DNA of 39,633 nucleotides from Bryobacterales bacterium. Lineage in GTDB: Bacteria; Acidobacteriota; Terriglobia; Bryobacterales; Bryobacteraceae. Both the position numbers and the translations under genes were made by a program. The DNA is taken from positions 79,197 to 118,829 of the forward strand of contig PLRJ01000194.1 in NCBI GenBank assembly GCA_003163855.1, read 5' to 3'. The notes beneath the pieces are model-generated. The model had not been told where the DNA came from, ran no database searches, and was given only the letters and a program-made list of their open reading frames with translations. Positions 1-9,098 of this stretch are shown here, piece after piece. Each line of letters begins with the position of its first letter. Within the stretch, counting starts at the first letter, position 1.

Positions 1-2
1 TC

Positions 3-872
3 TTGGCGCGCGAAAAGTGTCGACTCATCCTGGTGGCCAGAGACCAGCAGCGGTTGGAACGAACTGCCGCTGAATTGCGCGCCTCAGGCGCCGAGGTGTC
101 GGTCATAGCCTGTGACCTGTCAGATGAAGTCGCGCTGGAGCATATGATTGACCGTGCGCTAGCTATTTACGGTGAGATCAATATCATCATCAACAATGCG
201 GGCCGGATCGTCGTCGGTCCGATCGACTCATTTGAGAAGTCTGAGTACAGGGCATCCATGGATCTCATGTTCTGGGCACCGGTTCGAATCACGCTCAAGT
301 TGCTGCCGCACCTGCTTCATCATGGCAACTCCGACATCGTGAACATCGCCTCCATCGGAGGAAGGATCTCGGTGCCGCATATGCTGCCCTACTCGTGCGC
401 AAAGTTCGCGCTCGTAGGCTTCTCTCATGGCGCCGACTCCGAACTGCGTCCGAGGGGCATTCACGTTCTAACGGTCACACCTGGCTTGATGAGAACTGGC
501 TCACATAAACATGCCCTGTTCACAGGTGATGCGGAAAAAGAGTACCAATGGTTTTCTCTTGGCGCAACGGTGCCTGGAGTGGCCATGAATGTGAATCGTG
601 CAGCGGAACAGATTGTAAACGCGCTTAAACATCGCCGCCACTCATTGACCATCACCTGGAGCGCACAGCTAGCCTCGCGATTTCATGGAGCTTTCCCTGA
701 GACCGCCTGCGCTGCAGTGGGATTGGCACAACATCTTCTGCCTGCACCGAACGCTGGCAAAAAACAAAAAAAGGGATACGAGTTAGAAGCACAGGAGCCG
801 GCTCTGATTGGCGCCCTCACGGCGCTTGGCGAGGTGGCGGCCGAAAGACAAGCAGAATTACCAATAGTATGA
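3..872 (+). CDS. SDR-family oxidoreductase, 5' end cut by the window
   Basis: This is a short-chain dehydrogenase/reductase, an NAD(P)-dependent oxidoreductase of unknown substrate. The visible part has the NNAG motif at residues 64-67 (counted from the TTG at 3), catalytic Ser117 in an NIAS context, and the YxxxK pair Tyr130/Lys134. The N-terminal glycine-rich nucleotide motif (TGxxxGxG) is absent and the frame is open to the window edge. The true start therefore lies upstream and the TTG at 3 is only the first possible start codon in view. The C-terminal extension of about 120 residues after the active site is longer than in classical SDRs and carries a lysine-rich stretch. A zinc alcohol dehydrogenase follows 13 bases downstream on the same strand, so the two are probably co-transcribed. 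Family is certain; substrate is not. Confidence 0.88.
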   Translation: MAREKCRLILVARDQQRLERTAAELRASGAEVSVIACDLSDEVALEHMIDRALAIYGEINIIINNAGRIVVGPIDSFEKSEYRASMDLMFWAPVRITLKLLPHLLHHGNSDIVNIASIGGRISVPHMLPYSCAKFALVGFSHGADSELRPRGIHVLTVTPGLMRTGSHKHALFTGDAEKEYQWFSLGATVPGVAMNVNRAAEQIVNALKHRRHSLTITWSAQLASRFHGAFPETACAAVGLAQHLLPAPNAGKKQKKGYELEAQEPALIGALTALGEVAAERQAELPIV

Positions 873-885
873 GGAAGAAATCATC

Positions 886-2076
886 ATGATGAAAGCATTG
901 ACATGGCACGGTAAACACGACGTACGCGTCGATAGCGTGCCTGACCCTGAACTCCAAGCTCCAAACGACGTGATTATAAAGGTAACCTCCACCGCTATCT
1001 GTGGTTCGGATCTGCACCTCTACGACGGCATGATGCCCACCATGGAAGAAGGCGATATTCTGGGTCATGAACCGATGGGAGAGGTGGTTGAGGTTGGGAA
1101 AGAAGTGAAGAACCTCAATAAAGGCGATCGCGTTGTAGTTCCTTTCACTATCGCCTGTGGAGCATGCCGATTCTGCAAAATGGGACTTACTTCATTGTGT
1201 GATACCTCTAATCCAAATGCTGAGATGGCGAATAAGGCGATGGGCCACTCTCCGTCTGCGCTGTTCGGCTACTCACACATGTTAGGTGGAATTCCGGGCG
1301 GACAAGCCCAATACTTGCGTGTTCCTTTCGCGGACGTAGGCCCAATCAAGATTCCGGATGGGCTGAGTGACGAGCAAGTCCTCTTCCTTTCTGATATTTT
1401 CCCGACTGGCTATATGGCTGCCGAGAATGCACAAATCGAGCCCGGCGACACGGTTGCCGTCTGGGGTTGCGGCCCCGTTGGTCTCTTTGCAATCAAAAGC
1501 GCCTGGATGTTCGGTGCCGGCCGTGTCATTGCAATTGATGGCGTACCCGAGCGACTGAACCTGGCGAAATCGTGGGGGAAAGCGGAAATCATCGACAACA
1601 CTAAGGAACACGTCCAAGACCGCCTGAACGAGATGACCGGCGGTCAAGGACCCGATCGTTGTATCGATGCTGTTGGCACCGAAGCTCACTCCACCGGCAC
1701 AGCCGACGCAGTCATAGACCGAGCGAAAGAGATGGTCAAACTTGGCACTGACCATCCCCACGTTCTGCGAGAGACCATTATGTGTTGCCGAAAGGGTGGC
1801 ACTCTGTCAATTCCTGGAGTCTACATCGGCTTTCTCGATAAGGTGCCTTTCGGAGCCCTTATGAATAAGGGGCTGACTGTCAAAACAGGTCAGACTCACG
1901 TGCATCGTTACTTGAAACCGCTTCTGGGCAAGATAGAAGCGGGAGAGATCGATCCCTCAGTGATCATTTCTCACACTGTGAGTATTGAGGACGCACCCAA
2001 AATGTATAAGACTTTCCGGGATAAAGAGGATAGTTGTATCAAGGTTGTACTAAAACCTCATGCCGAGGCGGCCTGA
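886..2076 (+). CDS. Zinc-dependent alcohol dehydrogenase (formaldehyde dehydrogenase-like MDR)
   Basis: This is a medium-chain dehydrogenase of 396 residues with a GroES-like fold followed by a Rossmann domain. Catalytic zinc ligands are visible as Cys39 (CGSDLH context) and the His61-Glu62 pair. The structural zinc lobe has the CxxCxxCx7C pattern at Cys91, 94, 97 and 105. The NAD-binding glycine motif GCGPVG lies near residue 190. The inserted segment around residues 265-290 and the overall length resemble glutathione-independent formaldehyde dehydrogenases and related ADHs, so oxidation of a short or toxic aldehyde or alcohol is likely but not proven. The start follows a GAGGAAGAA stretch that fits a ribosome binding site. 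It sits 13 bases after the SDR gene and converges on recQ, leaving 8 bases between the two stop codons. Confidence 0.9.
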   Translation: MMKALTWHGKHDVRVDSVPDPELQAPNDVIIKVTSTAICGSDLHLYDGMMPTMEEGDILGHEPMGEVVEVGKEVKNLNKGDRVVVPFTIACGACRFCKMGLTSLCDTSNPNAEMANKAMGHSPSALFGYSHMLGGIPGGQAQYLRVPFADVGPIKIPDGLSDEQVLFLSDIFPTGYMAAENAQIEPGDTVAVWGCGPVGLFAIKSAWMFGAGRVIAIDGVPERLNLAKSWGKAEIIDNTKEHVQDRLNEMTGGQGPDRCIDAVGTEAHSTGTADAVIDRAKEMVKLGTDHPHVLRETIMCCRKGGTLSIPGVYIGFLDKVPFGALMNKGLTVKTGQTHVHRYLKPLLGKIEAGEIDPSVIISHTVSIEDAPKMYKTFRDKEDSCIKVVLKPHAEAA

Positions 2077-2084
2077 GTTGCAAC

Positions 2085-3563
2085 TTAAATAGCTCTCCGA
2101 TTTGTTCTGCAGTTGTCGCAATTACCACAGGGTCCCCGGAAGCTCTCGCCAAAATACTGAAGCAGTATTTCGCGCCGGCAGACACTTGTTTTGGCGTACT
2201 CCTCCATCTTCTGCAGTCGCTGCCGCTTCATCTCTCGGCGGCGGTCCTGTTCCTGCGCCGCATCTTCGGCCGACTTGGCGGGATCGATATCTGCCGCCGG
2301 TCGAACCATGCCGCCTGGAAGAACCTCAAGTGCCCCCACATCCTGAAGGCGGGCAATCACTTTTCTCACCTTGCTACCCGGCAGTTTGCTGTGCGTTGCC
2401 ACGTCTTCAACTTCTATTGGTCTACCGTGATCGGTTATAGCAACTGCTATCTCTTCAACCTCTGCCGGGTCGAGCTTGCCTTCTCCCGTCTTAAACGCCT
2501 GCGATCCTATATCTTCGGGACGAAAGAAAAGAATCGCCTGTGCTGGCGCGCCATCGCGACCGGCCCGTCCTATTTCCTGGTAGTAGGCGTCGACCGAGTC
2601 AGGCGCGTCGTGATGATAGACAAATCGTATATCGGCTTTGTCTATGCCCATTCCGAATGCATTCGTCGCAACGACTACAGCTTTGTCGCTTGACATGAAC
2701 TGGTCTTGAACCTGGTTCCGTTCCAAGCTCTTCAGACCGCCATGATAGGACAGCGCCTCCATGCCCTCTTCCACCAGAATTCCCGTAATCTGCTCTGCCC
2801 TTTTTCGTGTCGCCGTGTAAACAATGCCCGGTTTCGGCGCCCATCGTACGCGGTGAAGCAGACCTTCCAGCTTTTGGTCCTCGCGGGCAAAATGCTCAAC
2901 GCTCAACTTAAGGTTCGGTCTATCGAAGCCGTGGACCAGCACCCTCGGTTCTCGCATCCCCAGACGTTGCACGATCTCGTTGCGCACCTCTTGCGATGCG
3001 GTTGCCGTCATGGCAAGCACCACTGGATGCCCCAGTTGCTCGACTGCTGCTCCTAGCTGAAGATACTCGGGGCGGAAATCGTGTCCCCACTCACTAATAC
3101 AGTGCGCCTCATCAACCACGAACAATCTAATGTGCGCTTTCTCCAGAGCTTTCATGGTTTCTTGCTTACTTAATTGCTCTGGTGCCAGGAAGACGTACTT
3201 GCCTACGCCATCCTCGATCTTTTCGAAAGCCAGGCTCGATTCTGCCGCACTCTGCATAGAATTTAGCACCACGGCTTCTGTGCCAGTGGCTTTTTGATTG
3301 ATCGAATCCACCTGGTCCTTTTGGAGCGCGATCAAGGGGGAGATCACCAGCACCGTACCCTCAAGAACAAGGCCGGAAACCTGGTAAATAGCAGACTTGC
3401 CGAAGCCTGTCGGCATTACCACTAAGGTGTCGTTCCCGGCCAGGAGTGATTCAATGGCTTCTTCCTGCCCGGGGCGAAAGCTCTTGAAACCGAACGACCG
3501 CCTTGCTCGTAAAAGAATTGGGTCTGCTCTGTTTGCGGTAAGTCGCTTTACGTCGGAAGACAT
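2085..3563 (-). CDS. recQ: RecQ-family ATP-dependent DNA helicase, short form
   Basis: This superfamily 2 DNA helicase unwinds DNA 3' to 5' during recombination and fork repair. Motif I is MPTGFGKS with Lys56, and the Walker B box is DEAH at residues 151-154, followed by the RecQ loop CISEWGHDFRPEY. Motif III MTATA and the C-terminal ATNAFGMGIDKAD and QEIGRAGRDG motifs are present. At 492 residues it is shorter than E. coli RecQ (609) and has no HRDC domain. A four-cysteine zinc site (Cys462, 479, 482, 485) lies at the extreme C-terminus, only seven residues before the stop. About 110 residues with a winged-helix-like stretch (about 375-425) lie between the helicase core and the zinc site, where canonical RecQ has almost nothing. 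The gene stands alone, convergent with the ADH gene. Confidence 0.93.
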   Translation of the reverse strand: MSSDVKRLTANRADPILLRARRSFGFKSFRPGQEEAIESLLAGNDTLVVMPTGFGKSAIYQVSGLVLEGTVLVISPLIALQKDQVDSINQKATGTEAVVLNSMQSAAESSLAFEKIEDGVGKYVFLAPEQLSKQETMKALEKAHIRLFVVDEAHCISEWGHDFRPEYLQLGAAVEQLGHPVVLAMTATASQEVRNEIVQRLGMREPRVLVHGFDRPNLKLSVEHFAREDQKLEGLLHRVRWAPKPGIVYTATRKRAEQITGILVEEGMEALSYHGGLKSLERNQVQDQFMSSDKAVVVATNAFGMGIDKADIRFVYHHDAPDSVDAYYQEIGRAGRDGAPAQAILFFRPEDIGSQAFKTGEGKLDPAEVEEIAVAITDHGRPIEVEDVATHSKLPGSKVRKVIARLQDVGALEVLPGGMVRPAADIDPAKSAEDAAQEQDRRREMKRQRLQKMEEYAKTSVCRREILLQYFGESFRGPCGNCDNCRTNRRAI

Positions 3564-3654
3564 CGCAAATGAGAGTCGGACGACGTTCCGCTAGTTTCTA
3601 TTACTGAGCCTCGAAGCTTTTCCGGCGCCACTCAGCTAGTTAAGCTAAGTTGCT

Positions 3655-5130
3655 CTACCCTTGCAACACCGGAACCTCAACCGCCTTGGCGGCCGCGGGC
3701 AGTATAACTTCAAACCTCGATCCCTTGCCGCTTTCACTCCTCACCTGAATTTCGCCGCCGTGAGCCTTCACAATACTCGCTACAAAACTCAGTCCCAATC
3801 CTAAGCCCTTTTCCGGATTCGGATCGGGCACGCGATAGAACCGATTGAAAATATGCGGCAGGTGGCTCTCCGGAATTCCCACCCCGCTGTCCTCCACAAT
3901 CAGCCGCACGTTATCTCCGGACACCTCCGCACAAGCTTTCACCCAGCCGCCGCTGGTCGTGTACTTAATCGCGTTCGATAGTAAGTTGGTGACCACGCGT
4001 TCAATCTGGGTGCGATCCACCTCGCAAAGCACCGGGTCCCTCGAAGTCTGCGTCAGCCTGACCTCGCTCGCTTCGGCCGGAATTTGGAATTGATCAACCA
4101 AGTCTTCCACCAGCTTGTTCAAATCAAGCACGCTCTTATTCATGGGTATCTGGCCCGACTCCGATTGCGACAGCAGCAACAGCGCGCGTACCAGGTTCGA
4201 CAACCTTTCGACATCCTGCAGCGCATTCTCAATCGCTTCCTGCAACTGCTCCTTGCGGGTAGCGGTGAACAAGGCCACTTCCAACTGACCCTGGATGGCC
4301 GTCAGCGGCGTACGCAGTTCATGCGATACGTCGGTCGAAAACTGGCGCATCTGATCGAACGAGGCTTTCAAACGGCCGCTCATCTGGTTGAACGAATCAA
4401 TCAAACGGTCGAGTTCATCGTCGGCTCCACGCTTGGGAATCTGCACACCTAAGCGCGACCCGGTAATGGCTTGAGCCGCCTTCTCTACCGACTGCAACGC
4501 GCGCAAGGCGCGGCCGGCCGAATACCAACTGATGACCGTGCAGGCCAACAGCGCGATGGGAATAAAGATCAGGAAGTTTTTGCGGAAATTGCGCAGCACC
4601 GTCCGGTCCTCCAGCAGAGGTCTTCCTTCCACCACGTACCAGCGTCGCCAATGATAAGGATCGACGATCGTACTGCAGATTATCTGGTAGGGAACTTTGT
4701 CTGAACTGGTCACAACCTTGATAATCGGTTCCTTGGTGCGGTTCATCTCCTCAAGATCAGCCTTGATCGTTTTTGGATCCTCCAGAAACGACAAAGAGCG
4801 GTCAACCGAGGATTTATCATTGACGTGGCCCTTATCATCTACCAGCAGAAAGACGTTTTGCAGGCGGGCCACCGTCTGCAGTTCTTCGGGATCGCTGCGA
4901 TCGGCAAACCAATAAGGATTGCCATCCTGCTCATCGAAGTGCAAATAGCCTTTTAACGCGCCCAGTTCATCGCGCAGTATCTGTTCGCTGCCTGTGTTCA
5001 GGACGAAGCGCAACGTGGCCGTGACCGCAAGGCCCGACGACGCCAACACCACCGCCATCAGCAGCATGAAGGTGCTGGCTAAGCGAAACCGCAAAGTACG
5101 AACGACTTTGATCTGGTCGGGCCAGCGCAT
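3655..5130 (-). CDS. Sensor histidine kinase (HAMP-HisKA-HATPase)
   Basis: This transmembrane histidine kinase is the probable partner of the response regulator immediately upstream. It has a membrane helix near residues 18-40, an extracytoplasmic sensor of about 145 residues, a second helix near 184-205, then HAMP, HisKA with the H-box VSHELRTPL (His270) and a HATPase_c domain with N-box NLLSNAIKYT, DSGVGI and GLGLGLS. The frame opens 20 codons earlier at 5190, but those codons overlap the regulator's stop. I chose the ATG at 5130, 28 bases past that stop, although no clear Shine-Dalgarno is visible for either. The layout matches CusS/BaeS/MprB-type kinases that sense envelope or metal stress; the actual signal cannot be read from the sequence. 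Confidence 0.93.
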   Translation of the reverse strand: MRWPDQIKVVRTLRFRLASTFMLLMAVVLASSGLAVTATLRFVLNTGSEQILRDELGALKGYLHFDEQDGNPYWFADRSDPEELQTVARLQNVFLLVDDKGHVNDKSSVDRSLSFLEDPKTIKADLEEMNRTKEPIIKVVTSSDKVPYQIICSTIVDPYHWRRWYVVEGRPLLEDRTVLRNFRKNFLIFIPIALLACTVISWYSAGRALRALQSVEKAAQAITGSRLGVQIPKRGADDELDRLIDSFNQMSGRLKASFDQMRQFSTDVSHELRTPLTAIQGQLEVALFTATRKEQLQEAIENALQDVERLSNLVRALLLLSQSESGQIPMNKSVLDLNKLVEDLVDQFQIPAEASEVRLTQTSRDPVLCEVDRTQIERVVTNLLSNAIKYTTSGGWVKACAEVSGDNVRLIVEDSGVGIPESHLPHIFNRFYRVPDPNPEKGLGLGLSFVASIVKAHGGEIQVRSESGKGSRFEVILPAAAKAVEVPVLQG

Positions 5131-5158
5131 GCTTATTTGTTTATCACGGCTGTGGTCT

Positions 5159-5869
5159 TCAGGCGGTTCCGGCGTCCACGCCCGAAGCATAGGAATGCAT
5201 CTCGGGAATGTCGAGCATATAGCCGATGCCGCGCACGGTGTGAATCATCTTGGTGACGAACTTGTCGTCAATCTTGCTGCGCAGATGGCGGATGTAAACG
5301 TCCACGATGTTGGTCAGCCCGTCGTAATCCATGTCCCAGACATGTTCGACAATCATGGTGCGGCTTAACGGACGCCCACGATTGCGCATCATGTATTCGA
5401 GTATGCTGAACTCCTTGGGCGCCAGTTCGATGCTTTCGTTACTGCGTGTAACCTTGCGGCGAATACAATCGAGCGTCAGATCGCCAACCTGCAGTTTCTC
5501 TGGCGTTGGTTGTCCTCGGCGCAGCAGGACTCGCGCGCGAGCCAGCAGTTCGACGAAGGCAAAAGGCTTAACTAAGTAATCGTCGGCACCCTGTTCAAGC
5601 CCTTTTACACGGTCGTCCACCGAGTCGCGCGCGCTCAAAATCAGTACCGGCGGAATCGTTTTGCGATTCTTGATCTTCTGCAGAACCTGCAGGCCATCCA
5701 CATCCGGCAGACCGAGATCGAGAATCACAAGATCGTATTCCGTCGCGTGGACTCGTTCAATGGCATCGTTGCCCGTATGGGCAAAATCCACCGCATAGCC
5801 GGCACTCTGCAAACCGCGGGTTAGGAAATCCGCAATCCGTTTTTCATCTTCCACCACCAGCAGACGCAT
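5159..5869 (-). CDS. OmpR-family response regulator
   Basis: This DNA-binding response regulator of 236 residues has a receiver domain followed by a winged-helix trans_reg_C domain. The receiver has the acidic pair Glu7-Asp8, phosphoacceptor Asp51, Ser79 and Lys101 (in LVKPF). The output domain shows the recognition-helix region typical of OmpR/PhoB, with the VDVYIRHLRSKID stretch and the VRGIGYML wing. It is the first gene of a pair with the kinase downstream. Because the receiver is complete and the kinase has a matching HisKA domain, they are very likely cognate. Regulated genes are unknown; the adjacent envelope genes at 5959-8161 are possible but unproven targets. Confidence 0.95.
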   Translation of the reverse strand: MRLLVVEDEKRIADFLTRGLQSAGYAVDFAHTGNDAIERVHATEYDLVILDLGLPDVDGLQVLQKIKNRKTIPPVLILSARDSVDDRVKGLEQGADDYLVKPFAFVELLARARVLLRRGQPTPEKLQVGDLTLDCIRRKVTRSNESIELAPKEFSILEYMMRNRGRPLSRTMIVEHVWDMDYDGLTNIVDVYIRHLRSKIDDKFVTKMIHTVRGIGYMLDIPEMHSYASGVDAGTA

Positions 5870-5958
5870 GCTTTCAGTCTATAAAAGCCTGAGAAGCGCA
5901 AAAGGCACAAGGCCCTGACGCCCCAAAACAAGGAACCCGTGAACAGAGGCGGCGGCAA

Positions 5959-7050
5959 TCAATCGCCTGAGGCGCGTTGCGGTGCGATAGCCGGAGTGGG
6001 CCGGAATAACGAACCGAGATCTGTAAACCTCGTTTGCAGCATGGAAAGCAGCAGCATCAGGCCAATGAGGCAGATAGTGAATACGACAACCTGAGGAGTA
6101 GAAAGATTTTCCTTCCAGAAGCCGAACCAACGGCCGTACACAAGTTCGATATGGACCCAATAAACCAGCAGGGAGGTTGTACCTATCTGCCGTACAAAGC
6201 TCCAACGGCTTGGATCTCCCGCCAGGTTTACCCAGACGTAGGCGCCAGCCATCAGGCACATCACTACACCCAACTTGATGATGGTCAAGGCCGGACCGTT
6301 CAACCAGAAGTCACTCTTCTGGTACAGCGAGTAGGGAAGGCTTTCCATATACTGCGCCGCCATCGCCATCGCCACCCCGAGGCCCAGCGCCCATAGCATA
6401 ACCTTCTGCATGTCTTCTTGCTTTACCAGTCGCAGCACGCTGCCTGCCGCCATGCCAAAAGCCAGGAACGCGGCCCAGGGGAAGAAGGCAAAGTAGTTCA
6501 AGCTGGGAACAAAATAGGCGCGTACGATCCAGGGAATGCCGTTCCCATCCAGTGCGCTGATTACAGGCGCCATACCTGCGATGACCAATCCCAATACCGT
6601 ACACAAACGGGCTCGCTCGAGAGTTGAAAACACTGCCATAGGGGCGAAGATCAGCATCGCCAAACCCATGCAATTTAGGATGTCCACTTTCAGTATTTCG
6701 CTGGCCGGACTGCTTGGATAGCCAAAAACAAAAAGCTGGATACGGAACAGGAAAGCCACCAGGAACAAGTAACGCGAGCGCTTCAACGCCGCAACAATGC
6801 GCTGCCAGGACGATGCAGTCTTGCGCTCCTGGCTGTGCATCAGGAAGGCAAACGTAATACCCGTCAGGAAGAGGAAAATGGCGGGCGGGAGTCCGCCGGC
6901 AAACTGCGACAATACGTACGCCGATTTATCCCGCAGATCGGTACGCGCGAACGAATTGAAGGTGTGGCCCTGCAGCATGACCAGCGCAGCCAGCCCGCGC
7001 GTCCAGTCAATAAATTGCAGCCTTCCTGCTGATTTGTTCGGCGCGCTCAT
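5959..7050 (-). CDS. DUF1624/HGSNAT-like polytopic membrane protein, putative acyltransferase
   Basis: This 363-residue integral membrane protein has about ten hydrophobic segments. The N-terminal signature RLQFIDWTRGLAALVM followed by LQGHTFNSF resembles the DUF1624/heparan-alpha-glucosaminide N-acetyltransferase family (membrane acyltransferase-like proteins), including the conserved Asp-x-x-Arg-Gly and a His in the first helical pair. By family analogy it may move an acyl group across the membrane onto a sugar or other envelope acceptor, but the substrate is unknown. It follows the LolA-like gene with a 15-base gap, so the two are probably co-transcribed. The start ATG at 7050 has no strong ribosome binding site. 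Acyltransferase family 3 is an alternative assignment, but the N-terminal signature fits DUF1624 better. Confidence 0.75.
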   Translation of the reverse strand: MSAPNKSAGRLQFIDWTRGLAALVMLQGHTFNSFARTDLRDKSAYVLSQFAGGLPPAIFLFLTGITFAFLMHSQERKTASSWQRIVAALKRSRYLFLVAFLFRIQLFVFGYPSSPASEILKVDILNCMGLAMLIFAPMAVFSTLERARLCTVLGLVIAGMAPVISALDGNGIPWIVRAYFVPSLNYFAFFPWAAFLAFGMAAGSVLRLVKQEDMQKVMLWALGLGVAMAMAAQYMESLPYSLYQKSDFWLNGPALTIIKLGVVMCLMAGAYVWVNLAGDPSRWSFVRQIGTTSLLVYWVHIELVYGRWFGFWKENLSTPQVVVFTICLIGLMLLLSMLQTRFTDLGSLFRPTPAIAPQRASGD

Positions 7051-7065
7051 TTGACGGTGGACAGC

Positions 7066-7746
7066 CTAAGAGGTCCTCTTCTGTGCCCCAGGTTGCATCT
7101 TCATCTCCAAATTACCTTTGATTGACGGATTAACCTTCATATTTGAGTACGTGACCTTCCGGTAATTACCCGGCGGATCTGGTTCATAAAATTGCTGTTG
7201 CACTGGGTTTGTTTGCCCTTCTGGGATCCAGATTTCAATCTTGGCTAGACGTTCTTTAGCCTTGGGATCTTTCGGTATAAGCAGTAACTTGGTGGTCTGG
7301 ACCCCGGCAACTTTTTCCGTACCTTCCGGTGTTATGTCGTAATTTTGCGCCAGATCGCGGCCCGAGGAGCCAAAGCCCAGCAGCAGGAACTGGTTGAGTA
7401 CATCGCTATTGTTACCCACCGGGTAATCCTGGTATACGTTTAAACCTGGATAGTAAATGCGAATCATCTTCCCCAAAAAGCCAATTTCGCGAGCCGAGTC
7501 TTTTTGTCCTGAAAAATCGATGACCGCACGGACCGATCCCCCTTTCAGACGCTGCATCTTAAGAGTGCCGTCCTCTACTATTTTGTCGTCGATTACTTTT
7601 GTCCAGGTCAGCATCTGGATATCGGCGGACATGGCATGGAAGCCCGGTGCAGCGGCGTCCATGCGGGCCAGTATCGCCGACAAGTCTTCTGCCTGTGACA
7701 CAGCGCCGCACGCCAGCAGGCCAACTACGGCTAATACGTTTCGCAT
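7066..7746 (-). CDS. LolA-like outer-membrane lipoprotein-sorting protein
   Basis: This exported protein of 226 residues has the LolA/LolB-like fold signature: an N-terminal signal, an ILARMDAAAPGF stretch, then beta-rich repeats with GTLKMQRLKG and a carboxy half built around KVAGVQTTKLLLIPKD and IWIPEGQTNPVQQQF. The family carries lipids or lipoproteins, or binds hydrophobic ligands, in the periplasm. The signal could be type I, cleaved after VSQA. A lipobox-like LLAC ending at Cys13 is also present, but so early that lipidation is uncertain. It lies between a one-helix membrane protein gene upstream and a DUF1624 membrane protein downstream with short gaps, so an envelope function is likely. 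The true LolA of the organism could be elsewhere. Confidence 0.8.
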   Translation of the reverse strand: MRNVLAVVGLLACGAVSQAEDLSAILARMDAAAPGFHAMSADIQMLTWTKVIDDKIVEDGTLKMQRLKGGSVRAVIDFSGQKDSAREIGFLGKMIRIYYPGLNVYQDYPVGNNSDVLNQFLLLGFGSSGRDLAQNYDITPEGTEKVAGVQTTKLLLIPKDPKAKERLAKIEIWIPEGQTNPVQQQFYEPDPPGNYRKVTYSNMKVNPSIKGNLEMKMQPGAQKRTS

Positions 7747-7771
7747 TCTACTGTCTTTGAGTAAATTTCGT

Positions 7772-8161
7772 TCAGTTTGGTTGCGAGGTATAGGCGATAT
7801 AGCCTTTTACCTCATGTTCCGCTTCATCACGTATCGGCTCAACATGGTCGACTCGCCAATTTTTGCCCGTGCGCTGACGAATTACTTTTTCCGCCACGGC
7901 GTTGCGATCCGCCTCGGCGACATTGGATAACAGATCGTTATCAATGAACACCCGGTTGCTGCCGTGGCCGGAAGACAGAAGCACCACCGACGAGGCTTTA
8001 GGTTGGTCTTTGAACCAATCGCGCGGAATTGCGAAAATGCAGATAAGAATCAGCGCGACCACGACATCATACTGCCAGGACGCGCGTGCGAAATCCCAAA
8101 AGATAAACCTACGGAACGATCCAGTAGAGGCAGGAACCCTCTCTTCGCCTTCTTTTGCCAC
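7772..8161 (-). CDS. Small single-pass membrane protein, unknown function
   Basis: I do not recognise this family. The 129-residue product has a short cytoplasmic lead, one strong transmembrane helix at about residues 30-46 (VVVALILICIFAIP) and then about 80 soluble residues. These contain VFIDNDLL, a charged stretch and an RTGKNWRVDHVEP segment. The start is a GTG at 8161. It is placed 25 bases before the LolA-like gene on the same strand, suggesting a three-gene envelope operon with the DUF1624 protein. The reading frame is long, has ordinary codon use and shares the neighbours' orientation, so I think it is real. Confidence 0.7.
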   Translation of the reverse strand: MAKEGEERVPASTGSFRRFIFWDFARASWQYDVVVALILICIFAIPRDWFKDQPKASSVVLLSSGHGSNRVFIDNDLLSNVAEADRNAVAEKVIRQRTGKNWRVDHVEPIRDEAEHEVKGYIAYTSQPN

Positions 8162-8171
8162 TACTTAGAGG

Positions 8172-8442
8172 TTAACATTTCAGCGGCTTTTTATGTGGGA
8201 CAGCTTCTATAGTTCCGGCCCAGATGTCGGTCAAATCTAGAACAAAACTTGAAAGCGGGCCAGAACCCGTCACCGACAGCACTTCCTGCAAGAGATGTTT
8301 ACCGCCACTACGATAAATTTCGACCCTTTTAGATTCCGGGTTAATCAGCCACGATTCGAAGGAGCCACCTTGAACATAACGGGCACATTTGTCCTGCAAC
8401 TCACGTAATTTATTTGACGGAGACTTCACGTTCCAACGTCAT
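8172..8442 (-). pseudogene. Uma2-family (DUF820) endonuclease remnant, N-terminal half lost
   Basis: The open frame from a GTG at 8429 encodes 85 residues that match the C-terminal part of Uma2-type PD-(D/E)xK nucleases: KSPSNKLRELQDKCARY, then FESWLINPESKRVEIYR and a final LDLTDIW. In intact relatives the stretch before SPSN reads like VVEVK, carrying the catalytic ExK. Here the frame reads NVK, with in-frame TGA stops just upstream, so the glutamate and everything before it are missing. A short frame starting at 8442 encodes MTLEREVSVK and stops; it looks like a relic of the original start. The remnant begins 4 bases after the lexA stop. No catalytic activity is expected. Confidence 0.65.
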
Positions 8443-8445
8443 CAC

Positions 8446-9075
8446 TTAATTATATTTCCGCATCACCGCCAGTACACGTCCCTGGATTTCGACATCTCCA
8501 GGCTGCACGTAGATGGGTCCCATGGAAGCGTTGGCGGGCTGCAGGCGCACACGGCCGTCCGCCTCCAGATAGTAGCGTTTTAAGGTGGCATCCGTTCCAC
8601 CCACGAGAGCCACTACGATGTCTCCATTCTTTACCCCGTCTACGCGTTCCGCCAGCACATAGTCGCCGTTGCAAATATGATCGTCGATCATAGATTCCCC
8701 GCGGACTTCCAGCGCGAAGGTGCCCTCTCCCCCCACAAAATCCGAAAACTGCAAAGGTTCCGAATTTGGGATGGCCTCCACCGGCGTACCGGCCGCGATT
8801 CTTCCCAGCAACGGAATGGTTTGTTCTGCTGGCTTGGGTTCGCGCGCTTTTTCTTCCTTAAAGTAGCGCTCGGCCACCTCTAAGGACCGGCTATGGTTGT
8901 AGCTTCGTTTCAGGTACTGCTTTGCTTCCAGTGCCTGAACGTGTTTGTGAACTGTAGCTAGTGAAGCGAGCCCCAAGCCGCTGGCGACCTCTTCGTAGCT
9001 GGGGCTGTAGCCATTCTTGTTGATGAAAGTAGCCAGGAATTCCATTACTTCCTTTTGCCGTCTGGTGAGCGCCAT
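8446..9075 (-). CDS. lexA: LexA, SOS-response repressor and self-cleaving protease
   Basis: LexA represses DNA-damage genes and inactivates itself when RecA filaments form. The 209-residue product has an N-terminal winged helix (residues 1-65, opening LTRRQKEVMEFL, with SYEEVA and a recognition helix near 38-52) and a C-terminal S24 peptidase domain. The Ala95-Gly96 cleavage bond in GRIAAGTP, nucleophile Ser128 (GESM) and general base Lys166 (ATLKRYY) are all present, so autocleavage should be intact. A GGAG about 11 bases upstream supports the ATG at 9075. It is divergent from a CheY-like regulator across a 189-base gap that probably holds its autoregulatory operator. Confidence 0.97.
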   Translation of the reverse strand: MALTRRQKEVMEFLATFINKNGYSPSYEEVASGLGLASLATVHKHVQALEAKQYLKRSYNHSRSLEVAERYFKEEKAREPKPAEQTIPLLGRIAAGTPVEAIPNSEPLQFSDFVGGEGTFALEVRGESMIDDHICNGDYVLAERVDGVKNGDIVVALVGGTDATLKRYYLEADGRVRLQPANASMGPIYVQPGDVEIQGRVLAVMRKYN

Positions 9076-9098
9076 CTTCTGGAAAACTCCTACACGTT

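Noticed and set aside
280-295. GGTTCGAATC, a tRNA T-loop-like string
   Set aside because: It lies inside the SDR coding region, with no acceptor stem or anticodon arm around it.
1282-1761. Minus-strand frame of 159 codons inside the alcohol dehydrogenase gene
   Set aside because: Antisense shadow of a conserved enzyme, with low-complexity translation.
2034-2693. Plus-strand frame of 219 codons opposite recQ
   Set aside because: It lies antisense to clear helicase motifs and its translation has no family pattern.
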